The notes beneath the pieces were generated by a model. That model saw only the letters and a program-made list of their open reading frames with translations, did no database searches and was not told the origin of the DNA. A program made the position numbers and the translations under genes. From JANQRA01 sp035762545 (lineage in GTDB: Bacteria > Actinomycetota > Acidimicrobiia > Spongiisociales > ZC4RG35), in assembly GCA_035762545.1 (NCBI GenBank), contig DASTOM010000031.1, positions 5,194 to 69,193 of the forward strand: DNA of 64,000 nucleotides. Direction: 5' to 3'. This document shows positions 42,333 through 50,996 of this stretch, one piece after another. Numbering within the stretch: the stretch's first letter is position 1; every line of letters starts with the position of its first letter.

Positions 42333-42432
42333 TTTGCGCTGAACCAGATGCGAAATACAGCGACCATTGCAGCGCAGAGGAAGGAACAGGTCGGGTCGTT
42401 TCCTTTGCGCTGGACAAGACGCGAAGAGCGAC
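42333..42432. repeat. Two imperfect 29-32-base direct repeats between the rhomboid gene and rluD
   Basis: TTTGCGCTG-A-AC-C-AGA-T-GCGAA followed by AGCGAC (42333-42364) recurs as TTTGCGCTG-G-AC-A-AGA-C-GCGAA with AGCGAC (42404-42432). The start-to-start distance is 71 bases. The 185-base gap has no other gene. They could be paired regulator sites for the rhomboid gene or remnants of a small repeat family. Confidence 0.5.
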
Positions 42433-42452
42433 GCCGTATGCAGCGAGACGCT

Positions 42453-43358
42453 TCAGCTGAGACGGTCGAGAACCCCGGCCAGATCAGCGGGGAGAGGGGC
42501 CTTCACCGAGATCCGATCCCCGGTCCGGGGATGGTCGAACTCGAGACGGGAGGCGTGGAGGAAGGTGCGCGGCGAGTTGAGATCGCGGCGGGTGGCCCCA
42601 TAGGTTCGGTCCCCGGCCACGGGGTGACCGATGGCGGACAGATGGACCCTGATCTGATGGGTGCGGCCCGTGTCGAGTGTGACCTCGATCAGGGTGGCGT
42701 CGGACATCTCGAAGTACCTCACCACCTCATAGTGAGTGCGGGCGTGTTTCCCGGTGTGGGTGACGGCACGTCTCGTCGGGCGGGTCGGGTCCCTACCGAT
42801 CGGCGCTTCGATGGTCCCGGTGGGCGACCCCATGCTCCCCTCCACCAGGGCGAGATAAACGCGACCTATGTTTCGACGGCGGAGGTCGGCCACGAGCTTC
42901 TCGAAAGCACCCTGGGTGCGGGCGACGAGGATGGTTCCGGAGGTGTCCTTGTCCAGCCGATGGACGAGACCCCAGCGATCGTTGGAGCCGACCCCCTCCA
43001 CCTCGGGGTATCTGTGGATCAAACCGGCGGCGAGGGTTCCTGTGGAACGTCCGCTGCCGGGATGCACGACCATGCCCGCCGGCTTGTCGACGACGACCAC
43101 ATCGTCATCTTCGTAGAGGACCCCGAACGGGACGTCTTCGGCCACCAGCGACGTCATGTCCTCGGGGCGGGGGCAGGTGATGACGTCTCCAGTGGAGACT
43201 CGATCAGAAGGCCGAACCTCTTTCCCACCCACGGTCACACGCTCGTCCCAGAGCAAGACAGCTCGGGCCCGGCTCACCTCGAGCAGCTGGGCCACCGCGC
43301 GATCGACTCTCGCCCCGTCCAGCGCCGCCGGGACCTCCAGCTCTACCTGTTCCGCCAC
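42453..43358 (-). CDS. rluD: Ribosomal RNA pseudouridine synthase (RluA/RluD family)
   Basis: A 301-residue enzyme with an N-terminal S4 RNA-binding domain (residues about 14-65) and a pseudouridine synthase domain with catalytic Asp in VHRLDKDTSG. By position and sequence it is the RluD-type that follows lspA in actinobacteria. The GTG start overlaps the lspA stop by 16 bases. Specificity for 23S rRNA positions is assumed from the family. Confidence 0.92.
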   Translation of the reverse strand: MAEQVELEVPAALDGARVDRAVAQLLEVSRARAVLLWDERVTVGGKEVRPSDRVSTGDVITCPRPEDMTSLVAEDVPFGVLYEDDDVVVVDKPAGMVVHPGSGRSTGTLAAGLIHRYPEVEGVGSNDRWGLVHRLDKDTSGTILVARTQGAFEKLVADLRRRNIGRVYLALVEGSMGSPTGTIEAPIGRDPTRPTRRAVTHTGKHARTHYEVVRYFEMSDATLIEVTLDTGRTHQIRVHLSAIGHPVAGDRTYGATRRDLNSPRTFLHASRLEFDHPRTGDRISVKAPLPADLAGVLDRLS

Positions 43359-43798
43359 GCGTGTATCAGTAGCAGGACGACCGCAATCGTCACCGATGCG
43401 TCGGCGATGTTGAAGGTCGGGATGATCCAGAGATTGATCCAGTCGATGACCGAGCCGTCGATGAGACCGGGCCCGCGGGCGAACCGGTCGATGAGGTTGC
43501 CTACTGCCCCACCGAGGACGAAACCGAGTGCGACGGTCTCGATCGTCGGACGCGGTGCGGCCAATGCCCCTATCACCACACCGGTGACCACCAGGGCGGC
43601 GATGGCGATGATGGTCCCGCCGTTCTGGAACGACCCGAAGGCGCCGCCCGGGTTCTCGACATATGTGAATTCGAGGAAGCCGGGTATCAGCTCAACCGGG
43701 TTTCCTTTGAAGTGAAGCGCCGCGTACCTCTTGGTCCACAGGTCGAGAACGACCACGCCCAGGGCGACCCCCAGACCGATCGCATAGCGCCGGATCAA
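43343..43798 (-). CDS. lspA: Lipoprotein signal peptidase
   Basis: A 151-residue aspartic protease with four membrane helices that removes lipoprotein signal peptides after lipidation. Catalytic aspartates lie in GGAVGNLIDR and FNIADASV. The start is TTG 43798, which overlaps the stop of the zinc-finger gene as TTGA; the frame extends upstream but the additional residues overlap that gene. It is coupled to rluD. Confidence 0.93.
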   Translation of the reverse strand: MIRRYAIGLGVALGVVVLDLWTKRYAALHFKGNPVELIPGFLEFTYVENPGGAFGSFQNGGTIIAIAALVVTGVVIGALAAPRPTIETVALGFVLGGAVGNLIDRFARGPGLIDGSVIDWINLWIIPTFNIADASVTIAVVLLLIHAWRNR

Positions 43799-44169
43799 GA
43801 GGCGCGCGAGGCGCAGTCGACACAGAGGGTCGAGTACGGGAGCACGTCCAGACGCTCGACCGGGATCGAGGTGCCGCACGACTCGCACGTCCCGTAGGTG
43901 CCCGCTGCGACCAGGTCGAGGGCGCGGTTCACCTTGGAGAGGAGATCGAGCGTGTTCTGCTCTATGGACAGCTCCTTGGCGTACTCGAGTTTCATCGAGC
44001 TCGCCTCGGCGTTGCCCGGATCCGGGCTCCGATCGGATGAGCTCTCGGTCAGCCGAGCTTCTTCGAGGACCCTCTCGTAGTCTTCGATCTGCTCCTCGAG
44101 CCGGTCTTTTTCTTCCTCGAGTCGCTTCCGGAAACGCTCGAGTGTGGTTTTGGCCAGTTTTCTTGCCAT
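43795..44169 (-). CDS. TraR/DksA-type zinc finger protein
   Basis: A 124-residue protein with an N-terminal coiled coil (LEEEKDRLEEQIEDYERVLEEARL) and a C4 zinc finger (CESC...CVDC) as in DksA/TraR transcription factors that enter the RNA polymerase secondary channel. The helical tip residues of true DksA (DxxDxA) are not clearly present, so a DksA-like role is uncertain. GAGG precedes the ATG. First gene of the run with lspA and rluD. Confidence 0.88.
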   Translation of the reverse strand: MARKLAKTTLERFRKRLEEEKDRLEEQIEDYERVLEEARLTESSSDRSPDPGNAEASSMKLEYAKELSIEQNTLDLLSKVNRALDLVAAGTYGTCESCGTSIPVERLDVLPYSTLCVDCASRAS

Positions 44170-44357
44170 TTCTTACCTCGTAAAAGGCGGGAACCCTACC
44201 AACGACGTCAGCGTGGGGCCGGGTTTCCGGCCGGCAGTATCGACGTTCGGTGTGGAGACCTCAAACGCGTTTCCCGCACCGCTAATTCCCACGACGATCG
44301 ACGTCTGGACCGCCCCAGGTGCCCCAAACTCGACCTGATCAAACTCTCCCGACGGTT

Positions 44358-44363
44358 TACCCT
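44358..44363 (+). promoter_or_regulatory. -10 box upstream of ileS
   Basis: TACCCT ends 9 bases before the ATG at 44373; the leader would be about 2-3 bases. No T-box element was seen in the 200 bases upstream. Confidence 0.4.
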
Positions 44364-44372
44364 GCCGATCCC

Positions 44373-47300
44373 ATGACTCCTGAAGCCCGGACCAACGTAT
44401 TCCAGCCCCTTTCGGGTCAACCGGACCACGACGGGCTGGAGCGCCACATCCTCGAGTGGTGGGACGTCGACGGGACCTTCTCCAAGCTCCGCCAGAAGAC
44501 CGCTGGCGCGGAGCCGTTCAGCTTCATCGACGGCCCGGTCACGGCCAACAAGACCCTCGGGGTCCACACCGCCTGGGGTCGCACCCTCAAAGACGTCATC
44601 CAGCGCTACAAGGCCGCCAAAGGGTTCGACCTTCGATATCAGAACGGATTCGACTGTCAGGGTCTCTGGATCGAGGTGGGGGTCGAGCAGGAATTGGGAC
44701 TCAACTCGAAGAAGGACATCGAGGCATTCGGGCTCGAGGAGTTTGCTCGACGGTGTCGGGAGAAGGTCGCATGGTCCGTCCGTGAGCTGCGACGAGGCTC
44801 GCGCCGTCTCGGCATGTGGATGGACTGGGACCACGACTACCTGACATTCTCGGACAACAACATCGAGTACATCTGGAAGTTCCTCAAGACGCTCGATGAC
44901 CGAAACTGGCTCTATCTCGGACATCGGTCGACCGAATGGTGCCCGCGCTGTGGTACCTCGATCAGCCAGCACGAGATAACCGGGCAGTCCGGGGTCTATC
45001 AGGAGAAGTCCGACCCGTCTCTATACGTACGCTTTCCGTTGATCGACCGGGACGATGAGGCGCTCGTCGTCTGGACCACCACTCCGTGGACGCTTCCGGC
45101 GAACGTGTCGGCTGCGATCCACCCGGACCACGAGTACGGACGAAGGCCCAATGGTGACTGGGTGGCCGTCGAGCGATTCCCGGAGGACGAGTTCGTGGAA
45201 CGCAAGCCGGGCCACCAGATGGTCGGCTGGGCGTATCGGGCTCCTTTCGAAGACCTCCCGGCGGGGATCGGCGTCGACCACGTCGTGATCCCCTGGGACG
45301 AGGTGACCATGGAACAAGGGACCGGGGTGGTGCACATCGCCCCCGGGGCCGGCTCTGAGGACTTCGACCTCGGCACCGTCCACGGTCTTCCGGTACTGAT
45401 GCCCGTCGACGGCGGGGGCCGCTTCTACCCCGACTACGGGTGGCTCGCCGGGATGTCGACCGAGGAGGCCAAGCAACCCATCATCGACGCCCTGGAGGAA
45501 AAGGGGGTCCTCGTCGAGGCGGGAGAATACGTCCACTCCTACCCCCACTGCTGGCGCTGTGACACCCCGTTGATATTCCGGGTCGCCGACGATTGGTACA
45601 TCTCGGTCGAAGAGATCAGGCAACCACTGAAGGACGCCAACGCCACAGTGGACTGGACCCCTCCCTACATGGGCAAGTTGATGGACGACTGGCTCAACAA
45701 CATGGGCGACTGGAACATCTCGAGACGTCGCTACTACGGGCTCCCACTCCCCTTCTACCCGTGCGAATGCGGTCATGTGACGGTCATCGGCTCAAAGAAA
45801 GAGCTCGAGGACAAGGCCACCGCCGGGTTCTCCCAGCTCGAGGAGCTGCGTCGTCCCTGGATCGACCGGGTCACCATCCGTTGTGACCAATGCGGCAACA
45901 CCGAGCTCCGGCGTATCGAAGAGGTCGGCGACGTCTGGCTCGACGCCGGCATCGTCCCGTTCTCCACGCTGGGATGGAACAACCCCGAGTGGGTGTCGAA
46001 GGGGAACGCCAATGGGGCGGCAGACGGACTCACCTACGCTGACCTGCCCGACCACCAGTACTGGCAGACATGGTTCCCCGCCGATTGGGTCTCCGAGATG
46101 CGGGAGCAGGTTCGCCTCTGGTTCTACTCGCAGTTGTTCATGTCGGTGGCTCTCGAGGGGGTCGCCCCGTTCAGGTCGGTCCTCGGCTACGAGAAGATGC
46201 TCGCCGAGGACGGACGTGAGATGCACGGTTCGTGGGGGAACCTGATCAGTGCCGAGGACGCCTTCGAGAACATGGGTGCAGACGTGATGCGCTGGATGTA
46301 CTGCGCACACCCCCCCGATCGCAACCTCCTCTTCGGTTACGAAGGCGCCCATGAGGTGCGGCGCAAGCTGCTCACACTGTGGAACTCGGCCCGATTCCTC
46401 ATCGACTACGGGAACATCGAAGGCTTCACGCCTACCTACCGCGATCTCGACGGTGGGCCGTCAGGGATCGAGTTGACCACCACCGACAGATGGCTGCTGG
46501 CCCGTGCCGGCCAGGCTGTGGCCGAATCGGAGAAGAGTCTCGATCGGCTGCGCACCGACGAGCAGATAGCCTCGTTCGAGGCCTATCTCGACGACCTGTC
46601 CAACTGGTACATCCGGCGCAGCAGGCGTCGTTTCTACGACTTCGACGAGGCCGCGTTCCGGACCCTCTGGGTCGGAGTGGTGACCGCGGTTCGGATCATC
46701 GCCCCCGTCATGCCCTTCCTGACCGAGCATCTGTGGTCGATCCTCGTCGCCGGCCCGTGCCCGGACGCACCCGGCTCGGTTCACCTGGCAGGTTGGCCCG
46801 CATCGCCCGGCGATGTCGACGTGGAGCTGCTCGCCGAGATGGAGTCAGTCCGACGTGTGGTCGAGGCGGGCCGACGCGCCCGCATGGAAGCCAACATCAA
46901 GCTCCGACAGCCACTCCGCCGGGTGGTCGTGCGCAACGCGGATCTGGCCCGGGCACACGCCGGCGAGATCCTCGACGAGCTCCGTGTCAAGGAGATCAGC
47001 TTCGACGAGGACACCACCGTCGAGGTGACGGTGAAGCCGAACTTCCCGATGGCGGGGCCGCGTCTCGGCCCCAGGATCAAGGATGTGGCGGCGGCACTGG
47101 CCCGCGGTGACTACGAAGACCGCCCCGACGGAGGGGTCGAGGCAGCCGGGGAGACTCTGGGCCCTGACGAAGTGACTCGGACTGAAAAGGTGATCTTGGA
47201 AGGCTGGGTGGTGGCTCACGACGGAAACATCAGTGTCGCGATCGATCCCTCACTCGACGATGAGTTGATCCTCGAGGGCCGGGCACTCGAGTTGATTCGG

Positions 47301-47492
47301 ACGATCAACGAGGAGAGGAAGATGGCCGCCCTCGACCTCACCGACCGGATCAAGCTGCGCCTCGGTGCGGAACACTCCGACGTAGTCGCCGAGCACCGCG
47401 ATTGGATCGCCGCCGAGGTTCTCGCCACCGCTATCGAACTCGACGGTCCCGATGGGGCGATCGAGCTCGAAGTGGACATCGAATATCGCTGA
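44373..47492 (+). CDS. ileS: Isoleucyl-tRNA synthetase
   Basis: A 1,039-residue class I synthetase of the longer type. The HIGH-equivalent region reads GVHTAWGRTLKD. The large editing insert is present (VVWTTTPWTLPANVSAAIHP). The KMSKS-equivalent loop reads AEDGREMHGSWGN, in which the expected lysine is glycine. A C-terminal anticodon-binding domain and a zinc-type Cys pair (CPRC) are visible. The ATG at 44373 is chosen from protein start and the -10 box. Specificity is from overall similarity to IleRS. Confidence 0.92.
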   Translation: MTPEARTNVFQPLSGQPDHDGLERHILEWWDVDGTFSKLRQKTAGAEPFSFIDGPVTANKTLGVHTAWGRTLKDVIQRYKAAKGFDLRYQNGFDCQGLWIEVGVEQELGLNSKKDIEAFGLEEFARRCREKVAWSVRELRRGSRRLGMWMDWDHDYLTFSDNNIEYIWKFLKTLDDRNWLYLGHRSTEWCPRCGTSISQHEITGQSGVYQEKSDPSLYVRFPLIDRDDEALVVWTTTPWTLPANVSAAIHPDHEYGRRPNGDWVAVERFPEDEFVERKPGHQMVGWAYRAPFEDLPAGIGVDHVVIPWDEVTMEQGTGVVHIAPGAGSEDFDLGTVHGLPVLMPVDGGGRFYPDYGWLAGMSTEEAKQPIIDALEEKGVLVEAGEYVHSYPHCWRCDTPLIFRVADDWYISVEEIRQPLKDANATVDWTPPYMGKLMDDWLNNMGDWNISRRRYYGLPLPFYPCECGHVTVIGSKKELEDKATAGFSQLEELRRPWIDRVTIRCDQCGNTELRRIEEVGDVWLDAGIVPFSTLGWNNPEWVSKGNANGAADGLTYADLPDHQYWQTWFPADWVSEMREQVRLWFYSQLFMSVALEGVAPFRSVLGYEKMLAEDGREMHGSWGNLISAEDAFENMGADVMRWMYCAHPPDRNLLFGYEGAHEVRRKLLTLWNSARFLIDYGNIEGFTPTYRDLDGGPSGIELTTTDRWLLARAGQAVAESEKSLDRLRTDEQIASFEAYLDDLSNWYIRRSRRRFYDFDEAAFRTLWVGVVTAVRIIAPVMPFLTEHLWSILVAGPCPDAPGSVHLAGWPASPGDVDVELLAEMESVRRVVEAGRRARMEANIKLRQPLRRVVVRNADLARAHAGEILDELRVKEISFDEDTTVEVTVKPNFPMAGPRLGPRIKDVAAALARGDYEDRPDGGVEAAGETLGPDEVTRTEKVILEGWVVAHDGNISVAIDPSLDDELILEGRALELIRTINEERKMAALDLTDRIKLRLGAEHSDVVAEHRDWIAAEVLATAIELDGPDGAIELEVDIEYR

Positions 47493-47523
47493 TCGGGCTT
47501 ATGAATACCGGTGGGGCTGCCGA

Positions 47524-47529
47524 TAGCAT
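47524..47529 (+). promoter_or_regulatory. -10 box of leaderless GtrA gene
   Basis: TAGCAT ends 6 bases before the GTG at 47536; no Shine-Dalgarno sequence is present. Confidence 0.5.
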
Positions 47530-47535
47530 GACCTC

Positions 47536-47985
47536 GTGACCTCCCGCATCGACGATCTCATGGCCTGGGTGCGCTCTCCTCAAGGCGCCAAGGTCCTCAA
47601 ATTCGGGGCGGTGAGCGCGTTCAACGTCATCCTGGGGCAGGTGCTCCTCTACGGCGCCCAGGTGTGGGGCGATATGCCCCCGGTGGTGGCGAACACATTC
47701 GCAGTGTGTGTTGGGACGATCCCGGCGTACATCCTGAGTCGCTACTGGGTATGGGAGAAGCGGGGGAAGAACCACTTCATGCGCGAGGTGCTTCCATTCT
47801 GGATCCTGGCGCTGGCCGGGTTCGCCGCTTCCACGGGTGCGATCTGGATCGTCGACAACCGCTGGGAACCGGGCCCGCTCGTCATCAACCTGACCAGCCT
47901 CGCCGCCTACGGCGTGGTCTGGGTGGTGAAGTTCGTCGTGCTCGACCGGGTTCTCTTCAAGACCGAAGAAGCCGCAACAGTCTGA
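47536..47985 (+). CDS. GtrA-family membrane protein
   Basis: A 149-residue protein with four membrane helices (LKFGAVSAFNVILGQVLLYG in the first; RYWVWEKRGKNHFMREVLPFW typical of GtrA after the second). GtrA proteins are thought to help flip or modify polyprenyl-linked sugars in glycan assembly. It ends 3 bases before the convergent divIVA stop. Start by leaderless box and family N-terminus. Confidence 0.9.
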   Translation: MTSRIDDLMAWVRSPQGAKVLKFGAVSAFNVILGQVLLYGAQVWGDMPPVVANTFAVCVGTIPAYILSRYWVWEKRGKNHFMREVLPFWILALAGFAASTGAIWIVDNRWEPGPLVINLTSLAAYGVVWVVKFVVLDRVLFKTEEAATV

Positions 47986-47988
47986 CCG

Positions 47989-48804
47989 TCACTCGTCTTC
48001 GCCGGTCTCCTCATCGTCGCCGGTGTCCTCGTCATCTGAGAGGTCCTCGTCTTCACCCTCGCCGAGCTGGAGGTCGGCAGCTACTCCGGTGAGCAGAGCA
48101 TCGAGGTGGTCCGGGGCTCCGGCACCATCATCAGGCACGTCGTCAGCCGATGCCTCATCGTCGTCGTCAGCGCCATCCTCGACGAAGTCGGCTGTCATGG
48201 CTTCGTCTTCGGACGATGCGCCGTCGCCGTCGCCGGTGCCGGTCTCGGCGTCGCCAGGATCTGTGCCCTCGATGACCGAGTCCATCTCGTCGAGTTTCTC
48301 AGCGACCTCCCCGGCGAGGACGGAGAGCTCTGAACGCACTGAGGCCACCCGGGCCGCAAGCGCCGAGATCTCTGCCTCTGCCTCGGCCTTCTTGGCCTCC
48401 CTCTCCGCCTGCCACGTCTCGGCCTCGCCCTTGGCATCGGTGACGATCCTCTCGGCCTCGACCTCGGCGTCCGCCATCAGCTTGTCGGCTGCGGTCTGAG
48501 CTGCGACGAGGGCCCTACCGATCGCGCTCTCGTCGATCACGGGTGCCACCGGGGTCGGTTCGGGGATGACAACGGGCTCCGGTTCTGCTGCCAGCTCGGG
48601 GACAGGCTCGGGCTCCGGCTCCGGCTGGGGTGCGGCGATCGGCATAGGGGCGGTCTTCGGGGCGGCTTGTGCCGCCTCCAATTGGTCGGTCAGGTCACGG
48701 ATGGTCGCAACGATCTCGTCGAGGAAGTCATCCACCTCGTCAAGGTCGTAGCCGCGGAGTGCGGTTGAGAATGTCTTCTGTTCGACGTCGGCTGCCGTCA
48801 GCAT
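47989..48804 (-). CDS. divIVA: DivIVA/Wag31 polar growth scaffold
   Basis: A 271-residue coiled-coil protein that marks curved membrane at poles and septa and organises wall growth. The N-terminal DivIVA domain (FSTALRGYDLDEVDDFLDEI) is followed by a Pro/Glu-rich linker (about 50-85), a long coiled coil (about 95-170) and a very acidic Asp/Glu C-terminus (about 190-271). GAGGTG precedes the ATG. Its place after yggT and sepF matches actinobacterial clusters. Confidence 0.93.
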   Translation of the reverse strand: MLTAADVEQKTFSTALRGYDLDEVDDFLDEIVATIRDLTDQLEAAQAAPKTAPMPIAAPQPEPEPEPVPELAAEPEPVVIPEPTPVAPVIDESAIGRALVAAQTAADKLMADAEVEAERIVTDAKGEAETWQAEREAKKAEAEAEISALAARVASVRSELSVLAGEVAEKLDEMDSVIEGTDPGDAETGTGDGDGASSEDEAMTADFVEDGADDDDEASADDVPDDGAGAPDHLDALLTGVAADLQLGEGEDEDLSDDEDTGDDEETGEDE

Positions 48805-48886
48805 GGGTTCACCTCTCGATGTCGCCGGGGAGGATACGAATCGCGGAGCCGGCTTCCAAGCACCTGCTCCCCGAACTGTTCAGTGG

Positions 48887-49141
48887 TCAAGCGATGATTC
48901 TGATCAGGATCTGAATCCCGATCAGCAGGATGATCGGAGACAGGTCGAGCGCGCCACCTCCGATCCGGATCGGAGGGATGACCCGTCGGATCGGCAGAAT
49001 GACCGGATAGATGATCCTGTCGAGGAACATCTGGATCTTCCCCAGGGGATGGGTGGAAGACACCCGTATCCAGGAGAGGATCACCCAGGCGAATATGGCG
49101 TAGAAGTAGATCGTCAGCAGCGTGACGAGGAGATTGCGCAC
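48887..49141 (-). CDS. YggT-family membrane protein
   Basis: An 84-residue protein with two membrane helices and the YggT pattern (FAWVILSWIRVS, then LDRIIYPVILPIRRVIPPI). In actinobacteria it is regularly located between SepF and DivIVA genes and is linked to division and osmotic homeostasis. GTG start 2 bases after the sepF stop. Confidence 0.92.
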   Translation of the reverse strand: MRNLLVTLLTIYFYAIFAWVILSWIRVSSTHPLGKIQMFLDRIIYPVILPIRRVIPPIRIGGGALDLSPIILLIGIQILIRIIA

Positions 49142-49143
49142 CG

Positions 49144-49710
49144 TCAGTCGTCGACGTCGTCCAGGTCGTAAGCGCCAAGCGTGGAGAGCCTGCGCTTCTC
49201 ATCCCGGCTGAGAGTGACCCGGGGCGGGAGCACGAGCACCAGCCCGTCACCGACACGTCGCATGGAACCGTCGAGGGCATAGATGAGGCCCGACGAGAAG
49301 TCGACGACACGCCGCACCAGGTCCGGGTCGGTGAGTCTCATGTCGAGCACGACGGGGACCCGGTCTCTCACCCGATCGGCCAGGACGCGCGCATCGGAGA
49401 ACTCCTCGACGACGAGGATGTCTGACTGAATCTCGACCGGCCTGACGACCGGACTGGTCATCGGTGGTTCGACCCGTCGGGACGAGTCGGTCCTGGTCAC
49501 CGACTCCCGAGCCTGTGGCCTGGTAGCCGCCCGTGCGGTCGGGGGCGGTTCGACACGACGGCCCTCGGCCAGCGCATCGACGGCGCGCGGCTGTGAGATC
49601 GGGTCCGAATGCTGGTTGGGTGACCCGGCCAACTCAGCAGCCTCTGCCTCGATCTGATCCTCGTCCACGAGTCCGAGATAGACGAGGGCTTTTGAAAACA
49701 GAGAAGACAT
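49144..49710 (-). CDS. sepF: Cell division protein SepF
   Basis: A 188-residue membrane-binding protein that anchors and bundles FtsZ, replacing FtsA in actinobacteria. It has an N-terminal amphipathic segment (FSKALVYLGL), a disordered Pro/Arg/Glu linker (about 30-90) and the SepF core (LVVEEFSDARVLADRVRDRV...VVDFSSGLIYALDGSMRRVGDGLVLV). The ATG directly abuts the yggS stop. Confidence 0.94.
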   Translation of the reverse strand: MSSLFSKALVYLGLVDEDQIEAEAAELAGSPNQHSDPISQPRAVDALAEGRRVEPPPTARAATRPQARESVTRTDSSRRVEPPMTSPVVRPVEIQSDILVVEEFSDARVLADRVRDRVPVVLDMRLTDPDLVRRVVDFSSGLIYALDGSMRRVGDGLVLVLPPRVTLSRDEKRRLSTLGAYDLDDVDD

Positions 49711-50376
49711 TCACGCTCCGGTCGAATTGCGTGGGCCAAAGATAGCCCGTCCCACACGTATGATCGAAGCACCCTCCTCGATCGCAACCTCGAAGTCATC
49801 GGTCATTCCCATCGACAGCTCTCGCACCGAGGGGTGATCCACCGTCAGCTGATCCCGCAGCTCACGCAGCCGGATGAAATGGCCCCGGCTGTCCTCCGGC
49901 GAATCCGGGATCGGTGGGATCGCCATCAGGCCGCGCACGTCGAGACCGAGCTCGAACATCCAGCCCAGACCTTCCCGAACCATGTCCGGCGCCAGCCCCG
50001 ACTTTTGGTCTTCCTCACCCACGTTCACCTGGGCGAGGACCGGTGGTGGATGACCCCGCCCTTTCATCCAGGCGGCTCCCAGGGATCTCCGGTCCATCGA
50101 GTGGAGCAGCCAGGCGATCGGACGAACCTCACGTGCCTTGCGGGACTGAAGGGCCCCGACGAAATGCCAGCGGATGTCGTCAGGGAGGGCAGGTGCCTTC
50201 CCGACCAGCTCGGCGGAGCGGTTCTCACCGAAGTCGCGATGACCCATCTCGTAGACCTCGAAGATCTCCTCCGGGGACTTGGTCTTTGACACTGCGACGA
50301 CCGTGATCTCAGAGATGGCCCTACCGGCACGATCGCAGGCACGCTCCACCCTCTCCATCACAGACTCGTAACTCAT
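49711..50376 (-). CDS. YggS-type PLP homeostasis protein
   Basis: A 221-residue pyridoxal-phosphate-binding protein of the YggS/PLPBP family, which controls PLP and amino/keto acid balance. The PLP lysine is in VAVSKTKS; FGENRSAEL and FVGALQSRK are family motifs; ELSMGMTDDFEVAIEEG is the C-terminal phosphate site. The ATG at 50376 overlaps the pgeF stop as ATGA. This position next to sepF is standard in actinobacteria. Confidence 0.93.
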   Translation of the reverse strand: MSYESVMERVERACDRAGRAISEITVVAVSKTKSPEEIFEVYEMGHRDFGENRSAELVGKAPALPDDIRWHFVGALQSRKAREVRPIAWLLHSMDRRSLGAAWMKGRGHPPPVLAQVNVGEEDQKSGLAPDMVREGLGWMFELGLDVRGLMAIPPIPDSPEDSRGHFIRLRELRDQLTVDHPSVRELSMGMTDDFEVAIEEGASIIRVGRAIFGPRNSTGA

Positions 50377-50996
50377 CTGATCCATCCCAGGGTTGCCAAG
50401 CGGGCAGGTGTCCCGTCCTGCCGGTGGGAGTACCAGGCATCCTCATGCATGGTGCATGCCGCCATCGTGTACAGGGTGACTCCGGCCAGTTGGTCACCGA
50501 GTGCGGCGGCGAGGTCGACCGACTGCGTCCCCCAGGTGGTCCGGGATATCGCGCCGGGGAATCGTTCGGCGACTTCGGGGCCGACCTCGAAACAGCACGG
50601 CCCGATGCCCGGCCCAACATAGGCGCGGACCGGGTGGGAGCCGGCCGAACCCATCTCCTCTCGGAGACGGGCCACCACTCCGGCGTCCACCCCTCGCCAG
50701 CCGGCGTGTGCCACTCCCACGCCGGCATCGGCGATCAGCACGACACCGAGACAGTCAGCGGTGAAGACAGCGAGTGGAAGACCCGAGACCCGTGTCCACA
50801 ACGCATCGGCCGCCCCGGCATTTCCCGGTTCCGCCACTTCGATCACATCGGAACGGTGGACCTGGCTGACGGTCGCCCACTCCGACGGGATGCGCAGGCC
50901 ATTGGAGAGTCGCTCCCGGGAGGCGGGATCGTCCCGCATGTCCCCGTCCGACCTGTCGCTGAATGCCACCCCGTCGGTGCCGGGGGGTTGGATCAT
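50373..50996 (-). CDS. pgeF: Multicopper polyphenol oxidase/PgeF-family protein (peptidoglycan editing)
   Basis: A 207-residue protein of the YfiH/YlmD (PgeF) family with metal-binding motifs QVHRSDV, TADCLGVVL, AHAGWRG and GPGIGPCCFEVG. In E. coli the homologue hydrolyses UDP-MurNAc-L-Ser, preventing misincorporation of serine; other members have nucleoside phosphorylase activity. It overlaps ftsZ by 4 bases (ATGA) and yggS by 4 bases. Confidence 0.9.
   Translation of the reverse strand: MIQPPGTDGVAFSDRSDGDMRDDPASRERLSNGLRIPSEWATVSQVHRSDVIEVAEPGNAGAADALWTRVSGLPLAVFTADCLGVVLIADAGVGVAHAGWRGVDAGVVARLREEMGSAGSHPVRAYVGPGIGPCCFEVGPEVAERFPGAISRTTWGTQSVDLAAALGDQLAGVTLYTMAACTMHEDAWYSHRQDGTPARLATLGWIR

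Noticed and set aside
42348..43715. Plus-strand open frame of 455 codons across rluD and lspA
   Set aside because: Antisense to two well-supported genes; shadow frame.
44170..44372. Possible T-box leader upstream of ileS
   Set aside because: Actinobacterial ileS genes may carry T-boxes, but no TGGNACCGCG-type sequence is present; only a loose TGGACCGCC occurs, and the -10 box places the transcript start next to the ATG.
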